Notes: generated by a model not told the origin, from the sequence alone. DNA of 45,743 bases from Candidatus Caccovicinus merdipullorum (GCA_018715905.1 DVKS01000015.1:1-45743), one strand, 5' to 3'; positions 24,434 through 35,479 are shown, counted from the stretch's first letter. Translations and numbers: made by a program.

Positions 24434-25663
24434 TTACTCGCTGTAAATTCCCTTTGACTTTACTAACTTCGGGCGGTATCCGGCTTCATTTAAGGCTGCC
24501 ACTATGGCATTCTTATGTTCCGTACCGAAAGCTTCCATGGTGATGCGGAGTTCTACCGCCGCGTTCCGGTTAATGCTGATAAACTGGTTGTGTTCAAGCT
24601 TAATAACATTGCCCTGCTCCTTTGCCAGAAGAGCCGACACTGCCGCCAGCTCGCCGGGCTTGTCCGGAAGCAGCACAGATACGGTAAATACCCGGTCTCT
24701 CTGGATCAGGCCGTGCTGGATCACGGAAGCCATGGTAATTACGTCCATATTTCCGCCGCTTAAGATGGATACGATCTTCTTCTTTTCCACATTCAGATGC
24801 TTTAATGCCGCCACCGTAAGGAGGCCGGAATTCTCCACGATCATCTTGTGGTTTTCCACCATATCCAGGAAAGCCACGATCAGCTCAGAATCCTCTACCG
24901 TGATGATGTCGTCTACATTCTCCTGGATATAGGGAAACAGCTTCTCGCCTGGACGCTTTACTGCCGTGCCGTCTGCGATGGTATTTACTGACGGGAGACT
25001 TACCACTTCGCCTGCCTTCAAAGAAGCTTTCATACAGGCCGCACCAGCCGGTTCCACACCGATCACCTTGATCTTCGGATTCAGGAGCTTTGCCAGAACG
25101 GATACGCCGGTGCAGAGACCGCCGCCGCCGATTGGCACCAGTATGTAGTCTACCGTAGGAAGTTCTTTGATGATCTCCATGGAAATAGTTCCCTGTCCGG
25201 TAGCCACAGTCAGGTCGTCGAAGGGATGCACAAAGGTATAGCCATTTTCCTCCGCCAGCTTATACGCGTAAGCACAGGCCTCGTCAAACACATCTCCCTC
25301 CAGGATCACCTCTGCGCCGTAGCTTTTCGTCCGGTTCACCTTCATCAGAGGTGTGGTAGTCGGCATCACCACCACTGCCTTTACCCCTGCCAGACGGGCC
25401 GCATAAGCCACCCCCTGAGCGTGATTTCCTGCTGATGCAGTGATCAGCCCCCTGGACCGTTCCTCCTGGGACAGGGTGCTGATCTTATAATAAGCGCCCC
25501 TTACCTTATAGGCTCCGGTATACTGCATATTTTCCGGCTTAAAGTATACCTTGTTTCCGGTCTGTGCCGAAAAATACTCGCTGTAAACCAGCTTGGTTTC
25601 TGAGGTCACCTGACGGACAACCTCCGAAGCTTCTTCAAATTTTTCCAGTGTCAGTTCTTCCAT
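24434..25663 (-). CDS. ilvA: Threonine ammonia-lyase (threonine dehydratase)
   Basis: PLP enzyme converting threonine to 2-oxobutanoate and ammonia, the entry to isoleucine synthesis or to threonine catabolism. The PLP lysine lies in YTGAYKVRGAYYK (Lys53), and the phosphate-binding loop is PIGGGGLCTG. One ACT-like regulatory domain follows (about 328-409, HNQFISINRNAAVELRITME). 409 residues with one ACT domain is the common clostridial form, shorter than the two-ACT biosynthetic enzyme of E. coli. GGAGGAAGCAGAA precedes the ATG. It lies 65 bases downstream of ftsY with no terminator seen. Confidence 0.93.
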   Translation of the reverse strand: MEELTLEKFEEASEVVRQVTSETKLVYSEYFSAQTGNKVYFKPENMQYTGAYKVRGAYYKISTLSQEERSRGLITASAGNHAQGVAYAARLAGVKAVVVMPTTTPLMKVNRTKSYGAEVILEGDVFDEACAYAYKLAEENGYTFVHPFDDLTVATGQGTISMEIIKELPTVDYILVPIGGGGLCTGVSVLAKLLNPKIKVIGVEPAGAACMKASLKAGEVVSLPSVNTIADGTAVKRPGEKLFPYIQENVDDIITVEDSELIVAFLDMVENHKMIVENSGLLTVAALKHLNVEKKKIVSILSGGNMDVITMASVIQHGLIQRDRVFTVSVLLPDKPGELAAVSALLAKEQGNVIKLEHNQFISINRNAAVELRITMEAFGTEHKNAIVAALNEAGYRPKLVKSKGIYSE

Positions 25664-25728
25664 TTCTGCTTCCTCCTACTGTCTTAGCTCTTTCTCTCCC
25701 TGTCATCCTTCGTTCCGTCTGTCTGCGC

Positions 25729-26667
25729 TTAAGCCTCCTGCTTTACGTGAAACAGAGCGTTTACAAAGTCATTTGCATCAAATTTCTGCAGATCGTCAAT
25801 CTTCTCTCCGATCCCCACATATTTTACAGGAATTTCCAGTTCTGACTGGATCGCCACCGCGATTCCGCCCTTGGCAGTCCCATCTAGCTTTGTCAGGATG
25901 ATTCCCGTAATATCCGCTACCTCCATAAACTGTCTGGCCTGGGCCATGGCATTCTGGCCGGTAGTTCCGTCCAGCACTACCAGGGTTTCCCGGTAAGCTT
26001 CCGGATATTCCTTGTCAATGATCCGGTTGATCTTCTTTAACTCTTCCATCAGGTTCTTTTTATTGTGGAGACGGCCTGCCGTATCGCAGATCAGCACATC
26101 TGCCCGGCGGGATTTTGCCGCCTGCACAGCATCGAAAACAACTGCAGCCGGGTCGGAGCCTTCCTGCTGGGCAATGATCTCCACGCCGGCCCGGTTGGCC
26201 CATTCTGTCAGCTGCTCGATGGCTGCCGCACGGAAGGTATCTGCCGCCGCCAGCATAACTTTCTTGCCCTGGTCTTTAAGCTGTCCTGCAAGCTTGCCTA
26301 CGGAAGTGGTTTTTCCCACGCCGTTTACACCGATCACCAGCACCACAGAGGTGCGGTTTTCGAACTCATAAGCATTTTCTCCCAGGTTCATCTGTTCCTT
26401 GATGCTCTCGATCAGCACTTCCTTGCACTGGGCAGGCTCCTTGATGTGCTGCTCTTTCACCTTCTGGCGCAGATCCTCGACAATTGCCATGGTAGTCTGG
26501 ATTCCCAGATCCCCCATGATCAGCGTCTCCTCGATCTCCTCATAAAAATCGTCGTCGATTGCGGAAAATCCGCTGAAAATCGAGTCAATGCCCGATACAA
26601 TATTATTACGGGTCTTGGTCAGTCCTTCTACCAGACGCCCGAAAAACCCCTTTTTTCCCTCGCTCAT
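25729..26667 (-). CDS. ftsY: Signal recognition particle receptor FtsY
   Basis: SRP receptor GTPase at the membrane, partner of Ffh. The 312 residues comprise a short N-terminal region, an NG domain with [35 protein letters not shown] and [14 protein letters not shown]. The long acidic A domain of E. coli FtsY is absent, as usual in Firmicutes; the opening [24 protein letters not shown] includes the membrane-targeting helix. Of two in-frame ATGs, 26667 is preferred because AAAGGAGG lies six bases before it and abuts the first one. It follows smc by 12 bases. Confidence 0.97.
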   Translation of the reverse strand: MSEGKKGFFGRLVEGLTKTRNNIVSGIDSIFSGFSAIDDDFYEEIEETLIMGDLGIQTTMAIVEDLRQKVKEQHIKEPAQCKEVLIESIKEQMNLGENAYEFENRTSVVLVIGVNGVGKTTSVGKLAGQLKDQGKKVMLAAADTFRAAAIEQLTEWANRAGVEIIAQQEGSDPAAVVFDAVQAAKSRRADVLICDTAGRLHNKKNLMEELKKINRIIDKEYPEAYRETLVVLDGTTGQNAMAQARQFMEVADITGIILTKLDGTAKGGIAVAIQSELEIPVKYVGIGEKIDDLQKFDANDFVNALFHVKQEA

Positions 26668-26679
26668 ACTCATCCTCCT

Positions 26680-29600
26680 TTATTTATCTAAATCCGCTTC
26701 GATCAGATTTACCGATACAAGAGTGGAAACACCTTTCTCCTGCATGGTAATTCCGTAAAGCCGGTCTGAAGCCACCATGGTGCCTCTCCGGTGTGTGATC
26801 ACAATAAACTGGGTATTTTTTGTCAGTTTGTGCAGATACCCGGCAAAGCGGTCCACATTTGAGTCATCCAGAGCCGCTTCAATCTCATCCAGAAGGCAGA
26901 AAGGCGATGGCTTTAAATTCTGGATGGCAAACAAAAGTGCAATGGCCGTCAGAGCCTTCTCGCCGCCGGAAAGCTGCATCATGTTCTGCAGTTTCTTTCC
27001 CGGCGGCTGGGAGATGATCTGGATTCCTGCCTCCAGGATATCTTCATCCTCCATAAGTTCAAGAGTTCCCCGTCCGCCTCCAAACAGTTCCCGGAATACC
27101 TTATCAAATTCCTGGCGGATCTTTCCAAACTGCTCGGTAAACTGTCTCCGCATTCCTGTATCCAGTTCTTCGATGATCTTTACCAGCGCGGCCTCTGCCT
27201 GCAGAAGGTCCTCATGCTGTCCCTTTAAGAATTCATACCGTTCAGAAACCTCTTTGTAATCTTCAATGGCGTTTACATTTACATTTCCCAGGCCACGGAT
27301 GGAACTCTTAAGACCTTCGATCTGTTTTTTCATTTCCGGCAGGGAATTCAGCTCCGGACTTTTAAGCTTTTCCGCTGTGGAGTAAGTCAGTTCGTACTCA
27401 CTCCACATATAGTTTACCTGATGTTCCAGTTTCTCGTCCAGCTTTTCTTTCTGATTCTGCAGACGGAAGATATCTTTATCCAGAGCCTGGATCCGCTCCG
27501 TTACCTCTTCCCGCTTCTCAAAAAGTGCTTTTCTGCGTCTGCCGGTCTCTTCACGCAGTACATCCTGGCCGGAAATCTTTTCCTCCAGTTCCTGCATTCT
27601 GGCCTCTGCCTGAAGAATGGCGTCTTTTACATCCTGGATTTCCTTAAGACGCAGATTAATGTTTTTCTCTGAATCGCCGCTTCCCTGCTCCAGACCGGCC
27701 AGTTCTTCCTTAAGTCTGCGGATCTCCTCATGGACACGGCTGATGTTTTCTTTTATAAAGTCAAATTTCTGCTGATAGCCGGCAGTTTCCAGCTGAATGG
27801 AAGATAATTCCTTTGCATACTGTTCCCGCTCCTGCTTCTTTTTCTCCAGTTCTCCCTGCATTCGGGCAATCTCTGCCTCTGCCTGGCTGTTGCGCCCTTC
27901 CAGATCTGCGATCTCCTGCTTTAATGTCTCCTGGTTCTCTTTCAGTTCTGCCTGCTGATCTGCCAGCTGCCGGTATTCCCGGTCCAAGTCCTGGCCGGAT
28001 TCCCGTATTTCCGCCTTCCGGCTGTTGATCTGGCTGATGTTTATGGTCAGCGTGTTGTGGCGCAGGGAGGACTGCTGCTGTCTGGCACGAAGGCTCTCCA
28101 GATCTGCCCGCACCTTTTTCAGGCCTTCCTCTGCCTGGGATAATTCCTTCTGCGCCCGCTCCGATGCCTTCATGGTCTTTTCACAAGCCGCCTCCAGCTC
28201 CTCGATCTCCCGTTTCCTTCCCAAAAGATTGCTGCTGTTTTTAAAAGCGCCGCCGGTCATGGATCCGCCGGGGCTTAACAGCTCGCCCTCCAGGGTCACG
28301 ATCCGCAGGCTGTACTGGTATTTCTTTGCCAGACTGATGGCATGGTCAATGGTATCTGCCACCACCACCCGGCCCAGCAGATAGTTAATCAGCCCCTCAT
28401 ACTCCGGGCGGGTTCGCACCAGCTGGCTGGCCAGTCCCACTACCCCAGGCTCCTTTAAAGCCTGCTGCTGGTGAAAGACATTTTTATTTCCCATGCTGGT
28501 CAGGGGAAGGAACGTAGCCCGGCCATACCGGTTTTTCTTCAGGTATTCGATCAGCTGCTTAGCGGTCTGCTCCGAATCGGTGACGATATTCTGGATGCTT
28601 CCGCCAAGGGCCGTCTCCACCGCTGTCTCATACTGTTTTTCTGTGGCAATCAGGTCTGCCACCACGCCGTGGATGCCCCGGATCCGGTCCTTGACTTCCA
28701 TGACCCGGCGGATGCTGTTTCCGTATCCTTCATACCGCTCTGCGATGTTCCGCAGAGATTCCAGTTTTGTATAGCTGGTCTGGTATTCTCTCTGACACTC
28801 ACTTAAGTTCCGGTTTAACCGGCGGATCTCCCCGTCCCAGCGGCTTTCCTGACTCTCCAGATCCTTTCTGGTCCGCTCCTGCTCCTCCATCTCTGTTACC
28901 AGGAGGCGGAGCCGCTCCTGCTCATCTTTTAACTGTTCCTCCTGGACCGATTCATCGCTTCGGATCTTTAACAGTTTCTGGCTTACCTCGCTGCGGCGCA
29001 CATTAACCTGCTCTAAAAGGGTCTCGAAGCGCTGCTGCCTGGCTGTCACGCCGGCCCGCTGGTTTAAGGTATCAATAATCCGGCCCTTTGCCGTCTCAAT
29101 GGCCTCCTCCAGTTCCTCCAGAGACACATCTGCGTCCATCAGGGTGATTTCCGCCTCTTTCTGCCGGTTCAGCACTTCCTGTGCCGAAGCAGAAAGTTTG
29201 CTTTTCTGCTCCCCATATCCGGCAATCTGCTGATTTTTCTCCCCGATTTCTTTTTCGATGGCCTGTCTGCGGTTTTGGATGTGCTCTGCATTCATCCGCT
29301 CCGTATTGATCTGCTCGTTTAAAACATTGATCCGGCCTTCCAGGTTTCCCTTGTTTACCTTCTCCTGGCTCAACTGGCTGCGGCTTTCTGTAAGCTGTTC
29401 CTCCAGGCTGCGGCTCTCCGCATCCAGCCGGTCATAATCCGACTTAATCCGTTCCGCCTGCATCCTGGCATCTTCCAGATCCCCGGTTACCATCTGTTCT
29501 CTGTCAGAAAGTTCCTTTAACTGGGCCTTGATGCCTGCACTCTCCAGAAGGAAGGCATTGGCATCATACCGCTTCAGATCTTCTTTTAACTGCAGGTACC

Positions 29601-30240
29601 GTCTGGCAGCCTCCGCCTGGCGGGCCAGAGGCCCCACCTGTTTTTCCAGCTCTGCCAGAATATCATTGATTCGGACCAGATTCTGCTTTTCATCCTCCAA
29701 CTTTTTCTGGGCAATGGCCTTCCGGCGCTTGAATTTTACGATTCCTGCCGCCTCGTCGAAAAGTTCCCGTCTCTCCTCCGGCTTGCCGCTTAAGATCTTA
29801 TCGATCTGCCCCTGGCCAATGATGGAATACCCTTCCTTTCCGATACCGGTATCATAAAACAATTCATTAACATCCTTAAGGCGGCAGGGACTTCCGTTGA
29901 TCCGGTACTCACTCTCTCCAGAACGATAGAGACGCCTGGATACCGTCACCTGGTCATAATCAATAGCCAGCTGGTGATCACCGTTATCCAGAGTAATGGC
30001 CACATAGGCAAACCCCTGGGGCTTTCGCAGCTCGGTTCCCGAGAAAATCACATCCTGCATGGAACCGCCCCGCAGCTGTTTCACCCGCTGCTCACCCAGC
30101 ACCCAGCGCACCGCATCCGCTACATTACTCTTGCCGCTGCCATTCGGTCCTACGATTCCCGTAATGCCGTTGTGAAACTCAAAGACGATCTTATTTGCAA
30201 ATGACTTAAATCCCTGAATCTCTATACTTTTTAAATACAT
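26680..30240 (-). CDS. smc: Chromosome segregation ATPase SMC
   Basis: Large condensin ATPase of 1186 residues that, with ScpA/ScpB, loads at the origin and organises the chromosome. The N-terminal head has Walker [10 protein letters not shown]. Long coiled coils (about 170-500 and 670-1010) flank a hinge near 520-660 ([20 protein letters not shown]). The C-terminal head has the signature [17 protein letters not shown] and Walker [15 protein letters not shown]. The length matches Bacillus SMC. The start overlaps the rnc stop by 10 bases, with AAAGGACAG upstream, and ftsY follows immediately. Confidence 0.98.
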   Translation of the reverse strand: MYLKSIEIQGFKSFANKIVFEFHNGITGIVGPNGSGKSNVADAVRWVLGEQRVKQLRGGSMQDVIFSGTELRKPQGFAYVAITLDNGDHQLAIDYDQVTVSRRLYRSGESEYRINGSPCRLKDVNELFYDTGIGKEGYSIIGQGQIDKILSGKPEERRELFDEAAGIVKFKRRKAIAQKKLEDEKQNLVRINDILAELEKQVGPLARQAEAARRYLQLKEDLKRYDANAFLLESAGIKAQLKELSDREQMVTGDLEDARMQAERIKSDYDRLDAESRSLEEQLTESRSQLSQEKVNKGNLEGRINVLNEQINTERMNAEHIQNRRQAIEKEIGEKNQQIAGYGEQKSKLSASAQEVLNRQKEAEITLMDADVSLEELEEAIETAKGRIIDTLNQRAGVTARQQRFETLLEQVNVRRSEVSQKLLKIRSDESVQEEQLKDEQERLRLLVTEMEEQERTRKDLESQESRWDGEIRRLNRNLSECQREYQTSYTKLESLRNIAERYEGYGNSIRRVMEVKDRIRGIHGVVADLIATEKQYETAVETALGGSIQNIVTDSEQTAKQLIEYLKKNRYGRATFLPLTSMGNKNVFHQQQALKEPGVVGLASQLVRTRPEYEGLINYLLGRVVVADTIDHAISLAKKYQYSLRIVTLEGELLSPGGSMTGGAFKNSSNLLGRKREIEELEAACEKTMKASERAQKELSQAEEGLKKVRADLESLRARQQQSSLRHNTLTINISQINSRKAEIRESGQDLDREYRQLADQQAELKENQETLKQEIADLEGRNSQAEAEIARMQGELEKKKQEREQYAKELSSIQLETAGYQQKFDFIKENISRVHEEIRRLKEELAGLEQGSGDSEKNINLRLKEIQDVKDAILQAEARMQELEEKISGQDVLREETGRRRKALFEKREEVTERIQALDKDIFRLQNQKEKLDEKLEHQVNYMWSEYELTYSTAEKLKSPELNSLPEMKKQIEGLKSSIRGLGNVNVNAIEDYKEVSERYEFLKGQHEDLLQAEAALVKIIEELDTGMRRQFTEQFGKIRQEFDKVFRELFGGGRGTLELMEDEDILEAGIQIISQPPGKKLQNMMQLSGGEKALTAIALLFAIQNLKPSPFCLLDEIEAALDDSNVDRFAGYLHKLTKNTQFIVITHRRGTMVASDRLYGITMQEKGVSTLVSVNLIEADLDK

Positions 30241-30929
30241 ACCTGGCTGTCCTTTATCGTCAAGATTCCATTATAGGCGGCCACCTGTTCTGCTGCCTTT
30301 TTCGTTCTTCCGCTGCCCTTTCCGATTTCCCGCTCCCCGATTCTGGCGCAGACTTCAAAGGATTTATTATGATCCGGGCCTTCCTCCTTCAGCAGCTGAT
30401 AGGTAAGAGGCTCCTCATACTGGCTCTGTACCATTTCCTGCAAGATAGTCTTGCTATCGTAAAAGAGCTGTTTATGTTCAATATCATTTAAAATAAAGCG
30501 GAGAATAAACTCTTTCGCACTAGCAAAACCACCGTCCAGATAGATCGCCCCGATCAGCGCTTCCAGCCCGTCAGAAACCACCGAATGCCTGCGCCTTCCT
30601 CCGGTAGCCTCCTCGCCCTTCCCCAGAAGCAGATACTCGCCCAGCTCGATCTGCTCCGCGCAGAATGCCAGGGTAGGCTCACATACCAGACTGGCCCGGG
30701 TCTTGGTCAGATCCCCCTCCGGAAGATCCCCGTAAGTGTGAAACAAAAAGTCACTGCTCACCAGTTCCAGCACAGCATCTCCCAGAAATTCCAGCCGCTC
30801 ATTGCACCTTGTTTTCTCCCACCGGTGTTCATTGGCATAGGAACTGTGGGTCATGGCATGACTTAACAGCCTTTTATTATGGAAAGAATACCCGATGGTC
30901 TCCTCCAGTTTTTTCAAATCTCGATTCAA
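30231..30929 (-). CDS. rnc: Ribonuclease III
   Basis: Double-strand-specific endoribonuclease for rRNA and mRNA processing. The 232 residues contain the catalytic signature NERLEFLGDAVLELV, the second acidic cluster EALIGAIYLDGGFA, and a C-terminal double-stranded-RNA-binding domain (about 160-227, ending GSGRTKKAAEQVAAYNGI). The start codon is TTG: AAGGAGG lies eight bases upstream, and the only nearby ATG is closed at once by TGA. It overlaps smc and follows acpP, the usual Firmicutes arrangement. Confidence 0.96.
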   Translation of the reverse strand: MNRDLKKLEETIGYSFHNKRLLSHAMTHSSYANEHRWEKTRCNERLEFLGDAVLELVSSDFLFHTYGDLPEGDLTKTRASLVCEPTLAFCAEQIELGEYLLLGKGEEATGGRRRHSVVSDGLEALIGAIYLDGGFASAKEFILRFILNDIEHKQLFYDSKTILQEMVQSQYEEPLTYQLLKEEGPDHNKSFEVCARIGEREIGKGSGRTKKAAEQVAAYNGILTIKDSQVCI

Positions 30930-30973
30930 AACATTTCCTCCTTCCTAAGCACGTACATAAAACGTACGTAAAA

Positions 30974-31010
30974 GAGGGCGGCCCAGACATCTGCGACTGC
31001 CCCCTTTCAT
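30974..31010 (-). terminator. Terminator-like hairpin between acpP and rnc
   Basis: On the minus strand AAAGGGGGC and GCCCTCTTTT form an imperfect stem around about 18 bases, ending in a short T run. It lies in the 90-base gap after acpP. It would raise acpP transcript over rnc-smc-ftsY, which fits the much greater need for ACP. Confidence 0.5.
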
Positions 31011-31019
31011 TTCGTTTGA

Positions 31020-31250
31020 TTAATTCATCGCATTCCGAATCGCTTCTACGGCATCGCCCACCGTCACGATTTTCTCAGCCGTCTCATTGGGGATCTCAAT
31101 ATCAAACTCCTCCTCAATCCCCATAATGATTTGGAACACGTCCAGAGAATCTGCGCCCAAATCATCAACAAAAGTGGCCTCCATCGTGACCTCCTCCGGC
31201 TCCAGGTTCAATACCTCCGCAATAATTCCCTGTAATTTCTCAAACTCCAT
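31020..31250 (-). CDS. acpP: Acyl carrier protein
   Basis: Carrier of growing acyl chains in fatty-acid synthesis, 76 acidic residues. The phosphopantetheine attachment serine is in DLGADSLD (Ser35). AGGAGGGAAAAATAGTT precedes the ATG. It lies 15 bases after plsX; the fabD and fabG genes that sit here in Bacillus are absent from this locus. Confidence 0.97.
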   Translation of the reverse strand: MEFEKLQGIIAEVLNLEPEEVTMEATFVDDLGADSLDVFQIIMGIEEEFDIEIPNETAEKIVTVGDAVEAIRNAMN

Positions 31251-31265
31251 AACTATTTTTCCCTC

Positions 31266-32276
31266 CTATTCATGCTCACGGTCTGCATTAAGACTTTCCC
31301 TGATTTTTTCGTTTATTCCTTGTTCCTTAAAGGCAACACACTGGATAATAGAATTCTTCACTTCGTTGGCCTTTGAATTTCCGTGGGTTTTTACCACCAG
31401 GCCGTTTAGTCCTAAAAGCGGTGCTCCGCCGTACCGGCTGGCATCAAAGGACTTAAGGGTGGCTTTCAGAGCCGGCTTTACTAACAGTGCGCCGATCTTG
31501 CTGCGAAGGTCGCTCATCATGGCGCCCTTTACCTTGGAAAGCAGTGTAGCGCCTACGCCCTCGTACAGCTTCAAAATCACATTTCCCACAAAGGCCTCGC
31601 AGACGATCACATCTGCTCCGCCATGGGGAATCTCACGTGCCTCTATGCTGCCGATAAAATTAATATCCCTGCACTCCTTTAAGAGCGGAAAGGTTTCCTT
31701 TACCAGCGCATTTCCCTTTTCCTCCTCGGCACCGATATTCACTATAGCAACCCTGGGGTTTTTTATATGCATTACATTTTCCATATAAATCGACCCCATC
31801 CGCGCAAACTGTACCAGATGAGAAGGTCTCGCATCTACATTCGCGCCGCAGTCAATCAGCAGGGATACTCCTTTTTCTGTAGGAATCAGAGGGGCCAGCG
31901 GCGGTCTCTCTACTCCCTTGCTTCTTCCTACGATAACCTGGCCGCCTACCAAAATGGCACCTGAACTGCCGGCTGATACGAATGCATCTGCCTCTTTTTT
32001 CTTTACCAGGTTCATGCCCACTACAATGGACGAATCCTTTTTCTTCCGGATGGCATTTACCGGCGGCTCTTCCGTGGCGATTACCTCCGTGGCATTTACC
32101 ACCTGAATCCGGTCTTTTTCATAGGTATATTTGGAAAGTTCAGCATTTACCACATCCTCTTTCCCTACCAAAATCACCTGGATCCCAGGCTGGGTATTTA
32201 CCGCATCTACCGCTCCGGCAACCATCTCTCCCGGCGCATAGTCGCCTCCCATAGCATCGACCGCTACCTTAATCAT
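31266..32276 (-). CDS. plsX: Phosphate acyltransferase PlsX
   Basis: Converts acyl-ACP to acyl-phosphate, the first step of PlsX-PlsY phospholipid synthesis. The 336 residues begin MIKVAVDAMGGDYAPGEMV and contain SAGSSGAILVGGQVIVGR and LIDCGANVDARPSHLVQFARMG, family hallmarks. GAAGGGGGAACCAGTC precedes the ATG. It heads the plsX-acpP-rnc-smc-ftsY cluster. The upstream yceD-rpmF pair often found in clostridia is missing; a zinc-ribbon membrane protein gene lies there instead. Confidence 0.97.
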   Translation of the reverse strand: MIKVAVDAMGGDYAPGEMVAGAVDAVNTQPGIQVILVGKEDVVNAELSKYTYEKDRIQVVNATEVIATEEPPVNAIRKKKDSSIVVGMNLVKKKEADAFVSAGSSGAILVGGQVIVGRSKGVERPPLAPLIPTEKGVSLLIDCGANVDARPSHLVQFARMGSIYMENVMHIKNPRVAIVNIGAEEEKGNALVKETFPLLKECRDINFIGSIEAREIPHGGADVIVCEAFVGNVILKLYEGVGATLLSKVKGAMMSDLRSKIGALLVKPALKATLKSFDASRYGGAPLLGLNGLVVKTHGNSKANEVKNSIIQCVAFKEQGINEKIRESLNADREHE

Positions 32277-32313
32277 GACTGGTTCCCCCTTCGGCTATCT
32301 AATCTCATGATTT

Positions 32314-32342
32314 AATATACTAAATATCAGATTATAAATCAA
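32314..32342 (-). promoter_or_regulatory. Sigma-A promoter of plsX operon
   Basis: TTGATT (32337-32342) and TATATT (32314-32319) with a 17-base spacer. An imperfect palindrome ATTTAGTATATTAAAT overlaps the -10 box and faintly recalls FapR-type sites (TTAGTA...), but the match is too weak to name. Confidence 0.6.
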
Positions 32343-32376
32343 TATCATTTTTTCAGGAACCGAAAAACATACAAGA

Positions 32377-33099
32377 CTATACCCGGAGAATCCTGCGGAC
32401 AAGTGACAAAAAAGTGCCGGCACAGCAGCAGAATAAAAGCATGCCCCTTCTTAAATTTATCACTGCGAAAAAAGTCTGGATGCCTCCTGCAAGCCCGTGC
32501 CATTCCGAACCGCTTGCAGGAATCAGGTCAATCCCATAACGCACGGCAAAAGCCACTATGCCGCACAGAAGAAAGGGGATCAGCCCTCTTCCCGTATCAT
32601 AAAACTTAAGCCTCGTCTCGCCGCCCACCGGCTTTTTCGACAGGATCCAGAAACACCATATGACACCCATAAGCAGGCACCCGCAGACTGCTGCCAGGTA
32701 AAAGGCCAGGCCGTAGTTTCTGTCATTCACAATCGTTCGGACACTTCCCAGTCCGCTCTTCCACCCCCAGAATTCAAATGCCATAATTAATACCATATAT
32801 GCCATAAGGACGCAGGAAAATATCTGCATAATCCTGTCGCACAGGATTACCAGGCCGGATGCGGCTTCCCAGCTGATTTTCCGGGAACGGCGGTGCTTTC
32901 CTGCAGCCTTTTTTCCGGATCTTTTTGCTGTTCTTTTTTTCCTTGAAATTCCAGACAGTCTTTTCCCCGGATCTTTGCCTGCTGCTTTTTTGAAATTGTT
33001 CTCGTTTTCTTCCACATTCTGATCATTCGGATCCACCAGGCAGCCGCACCGCCCGCAGAACCGCTCTTCTGTTTCATATCCGCAGTTAGGACAAATCAT
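32377..33099 (-). CDS. Zinc-ribbon membrane protein of unknown function
   Basis: 240 residues. An N-terminal zinc ribbon, CPNC...CGRC (Cys3, 6, 15, 18), is followed by a very basic linker rich in Lys and Arg (about 36-75). Then come four or so hydrophobic segments (near 84-110, 128-150, 170-190 and 213-238). Such proteins are common in clostridia and usually unnamed. The basic linker could bind RNA, DNA or lipid head groups; this is inference. AGAGGGGATTTAG precedes the ATG. It diverges from the serine recombinase. Confidence 0.75.
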   Translation of the reverse strand: MICPNCGYETEERFCGRCGCLVDPNDQNVEENENNFKKAAGKDPGKRLSGISRKKRTAKRSGKKAAGKHRRSRKISWEAASGLVILCDRIMQIFSCVLMAYMVLIMAFEFWGWKSGLGSVRTIVNDRNYGLAFYLAAVCGCLLMGVIWCFWILSKKPVGGETRLKFYDTGRGLIPFLLCGIVAFAVRYGIDLIPASGSEWHGLAGGIQTFFAVINLRRGMLLFCCCAGTFLSLVRRILRV

Positions 33100-33135
33100 C
33101 TAAATCCCCTCTCTTTCCTGGATATTCGATTCTTT

Positions 33136-33141
33136 ATCATA
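33136..33141 (-). promoter_or_regulatory. -10 box of the zinc-ribbon protein gene
   Basis: TATGAT reads toward the zinc-ribbon gene, 37 bases upstream of its start. The best -35 candidates (TGTGAC or TTGTGA) require spacers of 18-19 bases, so the promoter is likely weak. Confidence 0.45.
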
Positions 33142-33190
33142 CCATAATTCGGGCGAAAAGTCACAAATATGGCAAAGATTTCAAATTCTT

Positions 33191-33219
33191 TTCACAATTT
33201 CCAGCATTTTCGATAAAAT
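33191..33219 (+). promoter_or_regulatory. Candidate promoter of the serine recombinase gene
   Basis: TTCACA (33191-33196) and TAAAAT (33214-33219), 17 bases apart, in an AT-rich divergent intergenic region. Confidence 0.45.
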
Positions 33220-33240
33220 TAAAAAAGCTTTCCAAAATGA

Positions 33241-33885
<645 letters not shown>

Positions 33886-33891
33886 ACATAT

Positions 33892-33945
33892 AAAAAGGGA
33901 TTTTCACTGCGGTCACTTCAGGTTACCGCAGAAAAATCCCCTTTT
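33892..33945. terminator. Bidirectional terminator between recombinase and carbohydrate locus
   Basis: AAAAAGGGATTTTCACTGCGGT (left) and ACCGCAGAAAAATCCCCTTTT (right) form a long stem with a short loop; A and T runs at both ends serve both strands. It ends the recombinase gene from the left and the deacetylase operon from the right. Confidence 0.85.
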
Positions 33946-33969
33946 CTGATTATCTTGCATTCTCCGCTT

Positions 33970-34785
33970 TCAGACTGCCGGAATCCTGCGTGTCTCGCCG
34001 CCTTTAATCTCCAGAATCTGACCGTCTGCATTGATCCACACACTCTGGGCCGACGGATTATATACCAGGTCCCCGTCCACTGTAAATTTGAGAGATTTGG
34101 CCGCCTTCATGTAATCCACGATCTGAATATTGGTAGCATACCAGATATCCGGCTGATTTCCTGCCATCTGACAGAATTCCTCCATCATATCCCAGTTATT
34201 ATCTCTTGGGAACTCATAGCTGTGCCCCCACACGTACATCATATAGAGATACTGGGTCTTATGCAGGCCCACAAAGCGCCGGCCGTTTTCCAGGAGATTG
34301 TGATTGTGGTGGCAGGTGGCCTTCCACAGAAGGAAATTCTCCGGCATGGCAAAATCGTCAGTATCTCCCACCACCCGGCAGTACTCGATTCCCAGAGAGG
34401 GAAGCATGTCTACGATCTCCTGATTATATGACCCATTTGGATAAGACATGCCGCGGACGGGTACGCCGGCCACCCGTTCCAGATACCTTCTGTCTTCCAG
34501 AACCTGCAGAGCCACATGGGGAAGAGGACAGCGGGCAATGGTAGGATGAAGCACCGTATGGCAGGAAATCTCATGTCCCTGGTAAAGCGTGTTCCATTCT
34601 TCCGGCTTAATCCGGATATCCTGATCTACCAGACCAGAATTTAAATGAAAAGTGCCTTTTATGCCGTAGCGGTTAAACAGCTCCACTAACTGCCGGTCTT
34701 CCAGCTTTCCGTCATCGTAGCTCATGGTCAGCACTTTATTCTTTCCTTCCGGAAAACAGATATAAATCTTTCTCATCAATTCCAT
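33970..34785 (-). CDS. Polysaccharide deacetylase-like protein (NodB fold), cytosolic
   Basis: 271 residues. It shows a NodB-type metal site, MSYDDG and EISCHTVLHPT (the Asp-Asp and His-x3-His elements), with KGTFHLNSGLV between and RGMSYPNGSY later, so it belongs to the carbohydrate esterase family 4 fold. There is no signal peptide, unlike most cell-wall deacetylases. A C-terminal beta part (about 235-271) resembles a small accessory domain. The ATG at 34785 has AAAGGAGGTTCTCATT upstream. As last gene of the hemicellulase operon it probably deacetylates imported oligosaccharides. Confidence 0.85.
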   Translation of the reverse strand: MELMRKIYICFPEGKNKVLTMSYDDGKLEDRQLVELFNRYGIKGTFHLNSGLVDQDIRIKPEEWNTLYQGHEISCHTVLHPTIARCPLPHVALQVLEDRRYLERVAGVPVRGMSYPNGSYNQEIVDMLPSLGIEYCRVVGDTDDFAMPENFLLWKATCHHNHNLLENGRRFVGLHKTQYLYMMYVWGHSYEFPRDNNWDMMEEFCQMAGNQPDIWYATNIQIVDYMKAAKSLKFTVDGDLVYNPSAQSVWINADGQILEIKGGETRRIPAV

Positions 34786-34807
34786 AATGAGAACCTCCTT
34801 TCGTGAT

Positions 34808-35479
34808 TCAGATTTCCCGGCCGTACCCCTCATCACCGTTCTTTTCTATCACATACCGGTCCAGAATCCTGGTCAGGCGCAGGCTGTTTACTACAAAAAA
34901 CAGCGGCACGCCGAATATAGTAAAGAGTACTGCCAGCTGTGGAATAAACGCCATAGACACCACCGCTGCCACCGCAATCAGGATATCGGAAGCCAGCAGA
35001 ATTGAAGTATCTCTCAGATTGCTCATGGCAATGAAAAACGCATTTTTCACCGTCTGCAAGGGAGAATTGTCAAATCTGGCCAGCACTGCCCAAAGATAAA
35101 TCATCAGCACCAGATAAATGATAGTCAAAAAACCAAGTGCAGAAAACATTACCAGATTAAACATATTTCCCTCTTCCAGCTTATAAAGGCAAAGATAAAA
35201 ATCCAGTCCCAGAAGAAGGCCGATTACCGTAAAGATCACTCCCAGGATAATGCCCTGCTTTAAATTCTCCCGGAAAGACTTAAAAAACAGGCTCCACACA
35301 TTTCGCCCTTCGTCCTTTACAATCTTTTTCATGGCAACGTAGTGTGCCGCCGTGGTGGCCGGACCAATGGTAATGATCGGAATACAGCAGATCAGCCACA
35401 GAATATGAAGAACGATCATATCAAACAACGAACTTAAAAACCGCCACAAAGGGCCGTTCACTTCAAACATACTATCCAT
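34808..35479 (-). CDS. YesL/DUF624 family membrane protein
   Basis: 223 residues with about five membrane helices and the family start MFEVNGPLWRFLSSLFDMIVLHILWLI. DUF624 proteins such as YesL occur in Bacillus and clostridial sugar operons next to LplABC-type transporters. Their exact job, possibly transporter partnering or sensing, is not established. It starts six bases after the ABC protein stop with only a poor ribosome binding site, so it likely relies on coupled translation. Confidence 0.85.
   Translation of the reverse strand: MDSMFEVNGPLWRFLSSLFDMIVLHILWLICCIPIITIGPATTAAHYVAMKKIVKDEGRNVWSLFFKSFRENLKQGIILGVIFTVIGLLLGLDFYLCLYKLEEGNMFNLVMFSALGFLTIIYLVLMIYLWAVLARFDNSPLQTVKNAFFIAMSNLRDTSILLASDILIAVAAVVSMAFIPQLAVLFTIFGVPLFFVVNSLRLTRILDRYVIEKNGDEGYGREI

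Noticed and set aside
32311..32330. FapR operator at the plsX promoter
   Set aside because: The ATTTAGTATATTAAAT dyad only partly matches the FapR consensus, so I do not claim it.
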